64,000 bases of DNA, taken from positions 186,001 through 250,000 of the forward strand of contig JAJQJQ010000008.1 of assembly GCA_028622995.1 (NCBI GenBank), written 5' to 3'. Below, in pieces: positions 13,247 to 23,950 of the stretch (positions are counted from its first letter, which is position 1; every line of letters starts with the position of its first letter). This stretch comes from Panagrolaimus kolymaensis (taxonomy: Eukaryota > Nematoda > Chromadorea > Rhabditida > Panagrolaimidae). A program made the translations under genes and the position numbers. The notes under the pieces are model-generated. The model was not told the DNA's origin. It searched no databases and saw only the letters and a program-made list of their open reading frames with translations.

Positions 13247-16200
13247 TTTAAGGTTATTCTTCGCAATATTTTTAATTTTATTTTATTTAATCTCGAAATT
13301 CTAGCTTCAAACGTTCCATTCTTGGTGGGGGCGTTAAAAATAGCAATGCTATTACAAAATTTTTGTTTTGAAGCTAACTTTTTAAGGTTATTCTTCGCAA
13401 TATTTTTAATTTTATTTTATTATATCTCGAATTTCTAGCTTCAAACGTTCCATTCTTGGTGGAGGCGTTAAAAATAGCAATGCTATTACAAAATTTTTGT
13501 TTTGAAGCTAACTTTTTAAGGTTATTCTTCGCAATATTTTTAATTTTATTTTATTATATCTCGAATTTCTAGCTTCAAACGTTCCATTCTTGGTGGAGGC
13601 GTTAAAAATAGCAATGCTATTACAAAATTTTTGTTTTGAAGCTAACTTTTTAAGGTTATTCTTCGCAATATTTTTAATTTTATTTTATTGAATCTCGAAA
13701 TTCTAGCTTCAAACGTTCCATTCTTGGTGGGGGCGTTAAAAATAGCAAAGCTATTACAAAATTTTTGTTTTGAAGCTAACTTTTAAGGTTATTCTTCGCA
13801 ATATTTTTAATTTTATTTTATTGAATCTCGAAATTCTAGCTTCAAACGTTCCATTCTTGGTGGAGGCGTTAAAAATAGCAATGCTATTACAAAATTTTTG
13901 TTTTGAAGCTAACTTTTTAAGGTTATTCTTCGCAATATTTTTAATTTTATTTTATTATATCTCGAATTTCTAGCTTCAAACGTTCCATTCTTGGTGGAGG
14001 CGTTAAAAATAGCAATGCTATTACAAAATTTTTGTTTTGAAGCTAACTTTTTAAGGTTATTCTTCGCAATATTTTTAATTTTATTTTATTATATCTCGAA
14101 TTTCTAGCTTCAAACGTTCCATTCTTGGTGGAGGCGTTAAAAATAGCAATGCTATTACAAAATTTTTGTTTTGAAGCTAACTTTTTAAGGTTATTCTTCG
14201 CAATATTTTTAATTTTATTTTATTGAATCTCGAAATTCTAGCTTCAAACGTTCCATTCTTGGTGGGGGCGTTAAAAATAGCAATGCTATTACAAAATTTT
14301 TGTTTTGAAGCTAACTTTTTAAGGTTATTCTTCGCAATATTTTTAATTTTATTTTATTATATCTCGAATTTCTAGCTTCAAACGTTCCATTCTTGGTGGA
14401 GGCGTTAAAAATAGCAATGCTATTACAAAATTTTTGTTTTGAAGCTAACTTTTTAAGGTTATTCTTCGCAATATTTTTAATTTTATTTTATTATATCTCG
14501 AATTTCTAGCTTCAAACGTTCCATTCTTGGTGGAGGCGTTAAAAATAGCAATGCTATTACAAAATTTTTGTTTTGAAGCTAACTTTTTAAGGTTATTCTT
14601 CGCAATATTTTTAATTTTATTTTATTATATCTCGAATTTCTAGCTTCAAACGTTCCATTCTTGGTGGAGGCGTTAAAAATAGCAATGCTATTACAAAATT
14701 TTTGTTTTGAAGCTAACTTTTTAAGGTTATTCTTCGCAATATTTTTAATTTTATTTTATTATATCTCGAATTTCTAGCTTCAAACGTTCCATTCTTGGTG
14801 GAGGCGTTAAAAATAGCAATGCTATTACAAAATTTTTGTTTTGAAGCTAACTTTTTAAGGTTATTCTTCGCAATATTTTTAATTTTATTTTATTGAATCT
14901 CGAAATTCTAGCTTCAAACGTTCCATTCTTGGTGGGGGCGTTAAAAATAGCAATGCTATTACAAAATTTTTGTTTTGAAGCTAACTTTTTAAGGTTATTC
15001 TTCGCAATATTTTTAATTTTATTTTATTGAATCTCGAAATTCTAGCTTCAAACGTTCCATTCTTGGTGGGGGCGTTAAAAATAGCAATGCTATTACAAAA
15101 TTTTTGTTTTGAAGCTAACTTTTTAAGGTTATTCTTCGCAATATTTTTAATTTTATTTTATTATATCTCGAATTTCTAGCTTCAAACGTTCCATTCTTGG
15201 TGGAGGCGTTAAAAATAGCAATGCTATTACAAAATTTTTGTTTTGAAGCTAACTTTTTAAGGTTATTCTTCGCAATATTTTTAATTTTATTTTATTATAT
15301 CTCGAATTTCTAGCTTCAAACGTTCCATTCTTGGTGGAGGCGTTAAAAATAGCAATGCTATTACAAAATTTTTGTTTTGAAGCTAACTTTTTAAGGTTAT
15401 TCTTCGCAATATTTTTAATTTTATTTTATTATATCTCGAAATTCTAGCTTCAAACGTTCCATTCTTGGTGGGGGCGTTAAAAATAGCAATGCTATTACAA
15501 AATTTTTGTTTTGAAGCTAACTTTTTAAGGTTATTCTTCGCAATATTTTTAATTTTATTTTATTTAATCTCGAAATTCTAGCTTCAAACGTTCCATTCTT
15601 GGTGGAGGCGTTAAAAATAGCAATGCTATTACAAAATTTTTGTTTTGAAGCTAACTTTTTAAGGTTATTCTTCTCAATATTTTTAATTTTATTTTATTAT
15701 ATCTCGAATTTCTAGCTTCAAACGTTCCATTCTTGGTGGAGGCGTTAAAAATAGCAATGCTATTACAAAATTTTTGTTTTGAAGCTAACTTTTTAAGGTT
15801 ATTCTTCGCAATATTTTTAATTTTATTTTATTTAATCTCGAAATTCTAGCTTCAAACGTTCCATTCTTGGTGGAGGCGTTAAAAATAGCAATGCTATTAC
15901 AAAATTTTTGTTTTGAAGCTAACTTTTTAAGGTTATTCTTCGCAATATTTTTAATTTTATTTTATTATATCTCGAATTTCTAGCTTCAAACGTTCCATTC
16001 TTGGTGGAGGCGTTAAAAATAGCAATGCTATTACAAAATTTTTGTTTTGAAGCTAACTTTTTAAGGTTATTCTTCGCAATATTTTTAATTTTATTTTATT
16101 GAATCTCGAAATTCTAGCTTCAAACGTTCCATTCTTGGTGGGGGCGTTAAAAATAGCAATGCTATTACAAAATTTTTGTTTTGAAGCTAACTTTTTAAAG

Positions 16201-16739
16201 TTATTCTTCGCAATATTTTTAATTTTATTTTATTGAATCTCGAAATTCTAGCTTCAAACGTTCCATTCTTGGTGGGGGCGTTAAAAATAGCAATGCTATT
16301 ACAAAATTTTTGTTTTGAAGCTAACTTTTTAAGGTTATTCTTCGCAATATTTTTAATTTTATTTTATTGAATCTCGAAATTCTAGCTTCAAACGTTCCAT
16401 TCTTGGTGGGGGCGTTAAAAATAGCAATGCTATTACAAAATTTTTGTTTTGAAGCTAACTTTTTAAGGTTATTCTTCGCAATATTTTTAATTTTATTTTA
16501 TTATATCTCGAAATTCTAGCTTCAAACGTTCCATTCTTGGTGGGGGCGTTAAAAATAGCAATGCTATTACAAAATTTTTGTTTTGAAGCTAACTTTTTAA
16601 GGTTATTCTTCGCAATATTTTTAATTTTATTTTATTATATCTCGAAATTCTAGCTTCAAACGTTCCATTCTTGGTGGAGGCGTTAAAAATAGCAATGCTA
16701 TTACAAAATTTTTGTTTTGAAGCTAACTTTTTAAGGTTA

Positions 16740-17258
16740 TTCTTCGCAATATTTATTTTTATTTTTTGAATAATTGAAGTCAAGCTTCAAACGTTCCATT
16801 CATTGTGGAGGCGTTAAAAATAGCAAAGCTATTACAAAATTTTTGTTTTGAAGCTAACTTTTAAGGTTATTCTTCGCAATATTTTTAATTTTATTTTATT
16901 GAATCTCGAAATTCTGGCTTCAAACTTTCCTTAAGTGATGCAGGTTTTATTTATAGAAAAAGTATTACAAAATTTTTGTTTTGAAGCTAACTTTTTATGG
17001 TTATTTTTCGCAATATTTATTTTTATTTTTTGAATAATTGAAGTCAAGCTTCAAACGTTCCATTCATTGTGGAGGCGTTAAAAATAGCAAAGCTATTACA
17101 AAATTTTTGTTTTGAAGCTAACTTTTTATGGTTAATTTTCGCAATATTTATTTTTATTTTTTGAATAATTGAAGTCAAGCTTCAAACGTTCCATTCTTGG
17201 TGGAGGCGTTAAAAATAGCAAAGCTATTACAAAATTTTTGTTTTGAAGCTAACTTTTT
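16740..17258. repeat. Diverged right edge of the satellite
   Basis: The last four or so units are C-like and carry private substitutions, such as ttttatggttatttttcgc and tttatggttaattttcgc. One unit near 16915-16975 has its conserved core replaced by unrelated sequence (ccttaagtgatgcagg). Higher divergence at an array margin is expected when unequal exchange homogenises the interior. Confidence 0.8.
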
Positions 17259-18041
17259 GTGATTAATTTCTGATGGTGACATATTCAAGATAGCACGCGA
17301 TGGTGTTTGATTTATTCCATCAATAATTTTTGGAAGGATTTCCAAGTATCTCGTTGATCCGGAAGAAGTAAAATATTTATAGAGACGACCTCTAATTGTT
17401 CGATTCATTCTTTCAACCTGAATTTTTATTTTAGAAAAGCTTTTTATAAAAAACTTGCAATTGATGCTTTGTTATCGGTATGATTTGCTACAAAGTGCTG
17501 CATTTTAAGTTGTTTATAAACTTTATTCATGATAGAATTACAAAATTCCGTTCCTAAAATCTTTTTTTATTTTTAAAAACCAAAAATTAAAATAACCTCG
17601 ATCACTGAAAGCAAGATTAACTTTTGGCTCGTCGGGATCTTCTTTGCTTGGGAATCGTTCGTACATTTTCAAGAACGCTGCTTTGATGGTTTCCCCGCTT
17701 TTATCATGGATAGGTTCTGCGTAAACAAATCGGCTTAAAATTTCAACAATCACAAATAAATAACGATAATTTTCATTCGCTGCTTTAATTTTCTGAAGAT
17801 CCAGAAGATCATACTGTATTGACTCATAGAAGCCAAGAGTTAAAGTTTTAAGTCGCTTATATCGATGCCTTGGATTTTTATGCAATGTATAAACAAACGA
17901 ATTTTCCATCGCTTCTTGCACATCTTTTTTTTAAATATTTGGGTCATGCTTTTTTGCCTCTTTCAAAACATTTGAAATTCCACTGAATGCAGCCGTAGAA
18001 TAATTTGGATCCGAATAAACTTTCTTTATGATTTCAGACAT
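17259..18041 (-). pseudogene. Maverick/Polinton integrase (rve/DDE), broken
   Basis: In its intact form this enzyme would insert the element's DNA into the genome. The frame opens at an ATG at 18041. The catalytic core is visible: a first Asp in a QYDLLDLQ context (about 17808-17830), a second Asp in FSDRG (about 17595-17610), and a Glu just before an RMNRTIRGR segment (about 17400-17416). The gene is broken by an in-frame TAA at 17931-17933, by about 40 extra AT-rich bases right after the second Asp motif (about 17555-17594), and by a second AT-rich insertion just before the Glu motif (about 17421-17455). The C-terminus is cut at 17259, where the frame runs straight into satellite sequence for 28 more codons before a stop at 17175. 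Any C-terminal chromodomain, if once present, is missing. Confidence 0.8.
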
Positions 18042-18121
18042 TTTCTATAAAAAAAAACTTTTATTCGTCATTTACAAACAACATTTTCATAAAATCACGA
18101 CAAAAACGAATAATTTAAAAT

Positions 18122-18523
18122 TTATTTTTTTTTCTTTAAAGGAAAGGCGAATGATGGCTTGACTGCTGCAACTTTTGGTTTGATTGCAACTTTTTTGGCT
18201 ACTTTCTTGTGTTTAACAATTGTTTGCTTCTTTGGTTTTCGCTGCTTCAATGCTTTTGGTTCCTTGATATTAAAAAACGGAAGAGCTTTTGTTGTTGGAG
18301 CAGGAGGAACCAAAGTGATTGCTTTTTGTTTCATTGTTTTTTTACCCAAACGAGAGGGCAATTCTTGATCATTTTCATGATATTGGTTGCGTCGTTGGAG
18401 CAACTCATGCTTTTCCATATTCCCAATGGTTGCATCAACAGCTTGCTTTAATCCTGATTCGGATTTTTGAGTTGTAAGCATATTCTTGAATCTCATTTCT
18501 GGAACCACTACGAAGGTCTTCAT
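18122..18523 (-). CDS. Lysine-rich basic protein of the Maverick remnant
   Basis: This is an open frame of 133 codons. The N-terminal half is polar (starts MKTFVVVPEMRF), and the C-terminal half is strongly basic, with repeated KK and KP clusters and an FPLKKKK end. It lies between the integrase and the small ORF, in the same orientation. Small basic proteins occur in Polintons and related adintovirus-like elements, where they may bind DNA in particles; that role is inference from composition and position. The frame is intact, but the neighbours are broken, so expression is doubtful. Plus-strand frames here (18159-18451) are shadows. Confidence 0.6.
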   Translation of the reverse strand: MKTFVVVPEMRFKNMLTTQKSESGLKQAVDATIGNMEKHELLQRRNQYHENDQELPSRLGKKTMKQKAITLVPPAPTTKALPFFNIKEPKALKQRKPKKQTIVKHKKVAKKVAIKPKVAAVKPSFAFPLKKKK

Positions 18524-18655
18524 TCTATATTTTTTTGTTTTTTAAATTCAAACGTTAAAAAAAAAATTAATAATGGAAAAAAATATTTCATTGTCAATCA
18601 ACAGAAAATTTCAAGAATAAAAGGTTTGGTTATCATACTTTTATTTACGCATAAA

Positions 18656-18994
18656 TTAAACAACAATTTCAGAATTAATAGCAAGAGAATGGATTTTGGC
18701 ATTTTCTTTTCGATGAATATACAAAGCCCATCGACAAATGCTTTGAACAACACCCATTGGAAGTTTTTTAGCAAGAGCTTTTAATGATTTAATTGTTCGA
18801 GCACGTGCAAAACTGGTGATTAGCTTTGAATGGGTTTGATTCCGCTGTTTATATACAACTTTAACATAAAAAGCTTGAGTGATGAATAAATAAAATATTT
18901 GAGATAAAAAAGTAAGTTCATCATTGGATGCATTAATTAAGCGTTTGGGTGATCGAATCACAGAGAATTTTTTTAGGAAATCTTCTTGTTCCAT
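18656..18994 (-). CDS. Small Maverick-associated protein
   Basis: This is an open frame of 112 codons. It starts 3 bp beyond the end of the ATPase frame, the compact spacing typical of virus-like elements. It has a region resembling ASNDELTFLSQIF (about residues 23-35), a basic middle with several Arg and Lys residues, and a short amphipathic segment around KSLKALAKKLPMGVV (about residues 78-92). The general pattern recalls the small core-protein-like ORFs of Polinton and adintovirus elements, but this is a weak resemblance from memory. The frame is undisturbed, although the element around it is dead. Confidence 0.5.
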   Translation of the reverse strand: MEQEDFLKKFSVIRSPKRLINASNDELTFLSQIFYLFITQAFYVKVVYKQRNQTHSKLITSFARARTIKSLKALAKKLPMGVVQSICRWALYIHRKENAKIHSLAINSEIVV

Positions 18995-18996
18995 CT

Positions 18997-19386
18997 CTAA
19001 AATTGGAATATTTTCCTATATTCAGTTGGAAATATATTTGTTGATAATCGCAAAAAGGGATTTGCTTCTGCCAATAAATTAAGAAACAAATAACCATGGC
19101 TGTCGCGACACGCAGAATCGTAAATTTCGAGGAATTGCTTTGATTTGGATGGATACAACTGTGATGCAAGCGATTTCAATTGCTGTCCGAAGCTTGGTGA
19201 TCGCATTAGCACTATATATGCTGCATTTGCACGTGCAACTCTTAAAGCTGGCGTGAAAATTGACTGATTTAATATGCAAACGAATAAATTTGAATGATGG
19301 GCGCGACGACAGAAAAGATCGTTAACATAGGTTGTTGTAAGTTCATCAGCTAAATCATCGAGAATAATAATAGCAGGTTTAGGCAT
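18997..19386 (-). pseudogene. Maverick/Polinton FtsK-HerA-type packaging ATPase, C-terminal part only
   Basis: In intact elements the ATPase would pump DNA into a particle. The frame is 129 codons and begins in the Walker B region: four hydrophobic residues followed by two Asp (PAIIILDDLADEL). It continues with AHHSNLFVCILNQSIF, which has the sensor-like Gln of the family, and ends with LRLSTNIFPTEYRKIF. The Walker A segment is absent. Upstream of the ATG at 19386 a stop occurs in the same frame within a few codons, and related coding sense can be traced only to about 19430, so the N-terminal half is lost. A frame at 19079-19279 is a shadow. Confidence 0.75.
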
Positions 19387-19440
19387 GGATTCAATTGCTT
19401 TAATAAAGGATTATCGCGAAGTGAAAAAGCCTAAAAAAAT

Positions 19441-20464
19441 GAACTGAAATAGCAACAAAAAAAATTATTTGCTTTTTTTAGTTTTTTAAATTTTGCTTTT
19501 TTTTGTAATCTTTTCTTCCAAACATCAACTAATAACAACTTCAAACCCAAAGTTTTACCTCTCTTTTTTGGTGTTGCTGTTTTTTTAAATCATGAAAATA
19601 AGTTTTACAATCAAAAATATTAAGAATGGAAGTTGATCATTCCAAAGATATTTGACATTGCCAGAAAGAAAATTAAACTAAGGAACGAAATTCAATTTAA
19701 AGCGAATTATTTGACACAAAAAAAACTAACAAAAATTGTTTTGAAGCTTTTTAATGTTTTTTCCGAAACATGGAAGTTAAAGAATAATTATCATTCGTTA
19801 TTTTTTTTAAGATTAATTCCACCAATATTTAAAAAGATGAGATAGCAAGAAAAAATCTTTTTAAACATTTTGTTGTTTTTTATCCAAAATTTTTAACTAC
19901 AAACAAAGGCTTCATCGACAAAAATGTTATCTAATTTTTCTCTTTTTTCAAAAAGGATTATAAGAAATTTGTTAAAATTTATTGTAAGGTGAAAGATGGC
20001 AATAATAAAATTTTCATGTTTAGTACATTTAAAGACGAAAAAAAAAATATTTCATTGCTCATTCCTCAAAAACTTTGTCAAAGAATTCGAAAAATTGTTT
20101 TATTGCTTTTTTAGCAGATTTAAAAAAAATTGATTTGGTTTAAAACAGAATTTACTAAAAGTGGATTAAGTTTTATTCATATACCTCCATTAATTCTGAT
20201 AGTTTTTTAAAATTACAAATGTGGCGACAAAAACTTTTATTTTGGTACTTTTTTTGATTTTTTTTGAAAATATAAAAAAAGCTTATTTAAAGCTAAGTGT
20301 TAGTTTTACACGAAAATTGTAAAGAGAATTAAAAAAATTTCGAGATAATTCATACAGATTTATTATAATAAAATGCGATACAAGGAAACAAACAAATCAA
20401 ATACAAGTTATTTATTATTATTTTTTTCACATTCTTGAAGCTTGATAAAATCCAATATTATTGA
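19441..20464. other. AT-rich intergenic DNA
   Basis: This is homopolymer-rich sequence between the transposon remnant and the 3' end of the next minus-strand gene. The 70-codon frame at 19633-19845 has biased, low-information composition and no supporting features. Nothing else is recognisable. Confidence 0.6.
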
Positions 20465-22977
20465 TTAACGAAAATTATCAATTCTTACATGCATCAAAAT
20501 AAAATCCATCCATTGAATCGACGATTTCAAATAATTCCGTTCAGCTAAAAATGTATATTTGTTATGATGGAAAGTGGATTTTTTGTGTTAAACTAACCTT
20601 CTTCTAATTCTGCAGGATTAATTGACTTCAGCTTCTCAAGATAATCTTGTATGTTTGGTAAATGCTGGTTGACTTCTTGGATAATAATGCTAAAAACATA
20701 TTGTGTAAATTAATTGAATTTCGTTGAATATGAAACAATTTACCTGTATTCCATGGATTCTTTTAACTTTTCTTCCAAAAATACAGCTATCTTTGCGCGT
20801 TTGCCTTGCACTTCGCCTTCAGCATTTAATCGTTCGATCACAGCCATTACTGGTGTTGGTAGTTCAAGAAAATGACCTTTCTAAAATTTTTTAATATACA
20901 TATATCCATCAAGCAAACGGTAGCACACAAAAGCAAGTTTAAAACATTCAATGGTTTAAAAGCAACGGTAAAAAGTTTAAAGAAGTAAAACTTACTTCTT
21001 CAACAGGATCATGGTTATGTCTTATAATACTTCCAGGTTGAAGAAATCCTTTTTCATCAAGTTTAAGCTGTCCATAGCAACCCAACAATGGATTAAAAAT
21101 TGGCGGAAGTTCTTCATAAACAAAATCATGCGATTCTGGATCCACATTACAAGCACCAGCATATTTTTGACCAAAGGTACATCCATGCAATCCAGGTCTC
21201 ATTGGGACTTTTGCATATTTATAACCACGAAACATGACCACTTTTTGATCCGATCCTTTGATAAATTGACATTTAAAAGTAGAAAACATTATAACTGTAG
21301 TATTCAAATTGGCTTCAATTGCAGCAATTCTAACATTAAAGTAATGAACATCAGTATTTGAAAAGCTTCGAGGTTTCTTTAATTGTTTGTTGAGAACATA
21401 AATCATATCATTTCGTTTATCGTTCAATTCCTTTACTTTAGACCTAAAATAATAAAACTGGGGATGGTATATTTAAGTTGTTAAAAAAAGCATACCAAAA
21501 AGATGAAACATAGTTTTCTAAAGTTAACAAATATCTTGTATATAATTTAAATGCTTTCTTTCCTATATCCGTTTCTTCAAATTCTCTGACCTGAAAAAAT
21601 ACACTGAATAAAATTTTGAAGAATAAAAAACATACGTTTTGATAATCAAAATCACTAAATTCCGATAAAGCATCGAGAGATTCCTCTTCTGTCATTGAAT
21701 ATCCACTCAAATCACTTTCATCCTCGTCATCTTTGTTAAAAGAAACTTTTGGTGCAACAGCAATTTTGTAGTAAAATGGCTCTCTTTCAATGTCAGCGTC
21801 CTAAAAATTATAGTTTATAGGGAATAATAAAAATATTTTTATAACTAAATACATGTACGCAAACATCCACAGTACAAAGAAAAACAACATACCGAATATT
21901 CATTACTAAACTTTGTTACTGAAGATACACTTTCTGACGAAGATGAATTACTTGATGAGATCGAAGATGAAGATTTGCTGGAGGGAACGTCACCATGTCC
22001 ACCTATTACATTTTCATTATCATCCTAAAATATATATTTTTCATTAGATTTTTGATAAAGAAAATGCATCAAAAAATGGAAATGTGTCTTATGTTTTGTA
22101 ATAAACTAAAAAAAGACTTACGTCTTCCGATTCATAAGTTAAAGAGTGTTGTTCATCATCCTCTGAATTTTCATCATTATTGTTTTCAAATTGTTCTTCA
22201 TCGTCTGCGATTTCATTGTCATTATTTTCCATATAAAGGCCAGATTTTTCTCGTCGTCGTTTGATTTCTCGTTCCTAAAAATTGAAACAAAAAAAATCCA
22301 ATAATCGTAAATGCAAAAGAAAAATTACTTACCTTTTCTTTCGCAAGTATTTGATCGGCGAGTAATGATGAAAAAGATCTTTGAATAGGAGGAATACGTC
22401 GAGGAGTAGGAATTGCCGAAGCAAGTGGATGATCATTCTCATTGTTGGAAGTAGTAACACGCTAAAAAATGAATTTAATAATTATTTTCATGCAAATTAT
22501 TGTATGCGGAAAAACTTTAGTTCAAAAAAAGAGACTTACTTTTTGTTTACGTTCTAAAGGAGTCGATACAGCTGGTTCGTCGATGTTTCCATAATCATTG
22601 TTATCACTGTGATCGCCATCATTATCACTTGAGCCTTCCTAAAACGCAAGAAAATAAAAAGAGTGAAAAAAGAAGTAATAAAAGAACTTACAATAGTATT
22701 TCTTCGTCGTTTAGTTGATGGGACACCAATAAGTTCTGGAAAAAAAGTTAAGGAAAATATTCAGAATTGGCTGTAAAGTAAAAAAAACATACCACTAACA
22801 CGTCCTTTGCTTCGAGTATTATATCCACCAGGTCTTCTATTTTCGCCTATAAAAAGAGCATGAAATAAAAGAAGGACATAAAAAAAGTTTACCAAGTTTT
22901 CCTTTAAAATTAAAATAATCAAGTGGTGCAAGTTTTTTTGGTCCAGCAGTTTTACGAGGTCGTCCAGGTGGTGCCAT
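20465..22977 (-). CDS. Acidic nuclear protein with AT-hook-like start and possible FLYWCH-like finger, about 13 exons
   Basis: The ATG at 22977 begins MAPPGRPRKTAGPKK, and GRPRK is an AT-hook-like core. About 13 short exons, with introns mostly 50-110 bp, join in phase down to a TAA at 20465-20467 and give roughly 570-580 residues. The first half is disordered: Arg-rich patches (TKRRRNT, KRRREK), then long Asp/Glu/Asn runs and a Ser tract. The second half is folded, with helices around LTLENYVSSFWSKVKELNDK. It then has a Cys/His region (HGCTFGQKYAGACNVD ... IIRHNHDP; exon 20999-21433) whose Y-x(n)-C-x(n)-C-x(n)-HNH order resembles FLYWCH fingers. A helical C-terminus (QEVNQHLPNIQDYLEKLKS) follows. 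A chromatin or DNA-binding role is inference. The large gene-free region upstream is where its promoter should lie. Confidence 0.75.
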
Positions 22978-23950
22978 ACTAAAAACAATTATCAAATATT
23001 TCAGAAAAACGACGATATTGAATCAATGAAAAAGTGAAGTTCAAATAGATTTTGCAACAAAAAAACAAAAAGGAGGAAACACAACGATAAAAATCAATGA
23101 CAAAAACTTGCTGCATTTTTTTTTCACTTTTGTGTTGCCAAATCTTTAGCATTTATTTCTATGCAAATTATTTGCTTTCGCTCTGATTTTTTTTATCTCT
23201 TTGTTTAATTTTTTTGTTGCTTCTTTTGGCATTTTAAAATTCAAATGGACGAAACGAATTTTTTTTTGTAAAAAAACTAAAAATTTATTGAATTTAGTCT
23301 GGTGTTCTTAAATTTTAAAAACCTAACTTTTATAAATTTTAAGTTACATTCAAATTAAAGTTCTCTAAGCTTTAAAAAAAACCTCTAATCAAATTAACTA
23401 ATAATTTTCTATGACATAAAAAAATGAAATTTTGCCTATGAAAAAATGTTGAAAATACTAATTTTATCAAACTATAATTTAATACAGTATGAACGCCCTT
23501 AATTTTTTCATTTAAAAGGTATGGTTTTTGTAAACATAAATTATTTATTTCTTTTGCCACACCTATCTTTTCTTTCTGATTTAATTATAAGTTTTAGACA
23601 CCATATTTTTTTATTTTATTATTATTTAAATCATATTAAAAAGAAACTTTTTCCTATACTTTTTAGAATAAAAAAGAAAATAAATGAAATTATTTAAAAA
23701 AGTCAGTGAAATAAATTACTGTCATTCTTTAAAATAAAAAAGAAAACGGGTTCGCGCATAACATTTTTAAAACACTAACATTAAAGTTTTCTTGAAGAGA
23801 GACTCGCGATTTAAAAATATCAAAATTTTTGAAACATCAATAATTGTTTATTCTTAATTATTTATTTTATTATTTTTGGCAGGAATACTTTTGTTTCGAG
23901 ACAATTAAAAAAAACCACTCTTTTCGAGACACTTCTCTTCGTCTATAAAA
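22978..23950. other. Divergent intergenic region between the minus-strand nuclear protein and the plus-strand receptor
   Basis: Both flanking genes start from this stretch, so it should contain two promoters. It is T- and A-tract rich. The frame at 23372-23560 has no coding features. No element could be defined by eye. Confidence 0.6.

Larger units (their letters stand above)
1..17258. repeat. 134-bp AT-rich satellite array (about 128 monomers, open at left edge)
   Basis: The unit recurs every 134 bp, anchored on tttaaggttattcttcgc. Four main classes differ at a few fixed sites. A has attatatctcgaatttc with ggtggagg. B has attgaatctcgaaattc with ggtggggg. C is 130 bp and carries tttgaataattgaagtcaag, cattcattgtgg and gcaaagc, with one T fewer at its end. 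D has atttaatctcgaaattc with ggtggggg. Copies of one class are identical or nearly so over many kilobases, which points to recent homogenisation. Short ORFs of 60-71 codons on both strands recur only because the unit recurs, so they are not genes. The satellite match ends at 17258, where the sequence passes directly into transposon integrase sequence. Confidence 0.98.
17259..19440 (-). mobile_element. Decayed Maverick/Polinton-type element, truncated at both ends
   Basis: Four minus-strand reading frames lie tightly packed: ATPase C-terminal part, small ORF, basic protein and integrase. A DDE integrase next to a packaging-type ATPase is characteristic of Mavericks/Polintons. No protein-primed polymerase B, cysteine protease or capsid gene is present, so most of the element is gone. 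No terminal inverted repeat could be defined: on the integrase side the sequence enters the satellite, and on the other side it fades into AT-rich DNA after about 19440. The element belongs to a virus-like transposon class and is clearly inactive here. Confidence 0.75.

Noticed and set aside
1..17258. CRISPR-like array or array of small genes
   Set aside because: The whole 134-bp unit repeats with no unique spacers, and the repeated 60-71 codon frames on both strands follow from the repeat alone. The host is eukaryotic.
18159..18451. Plus-strand frames over the basic protein
   Set aside because: They are opposite-strand shadows of the lysine-rich ORF, with cysteine- and phenylalanine-rich composition from complementing AAG/AAA codons.
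19633..19845. 70-codon frame in AT-rich DNA
   Set aside because: Composition is explained by A/T richness; no motif and no splice partners.
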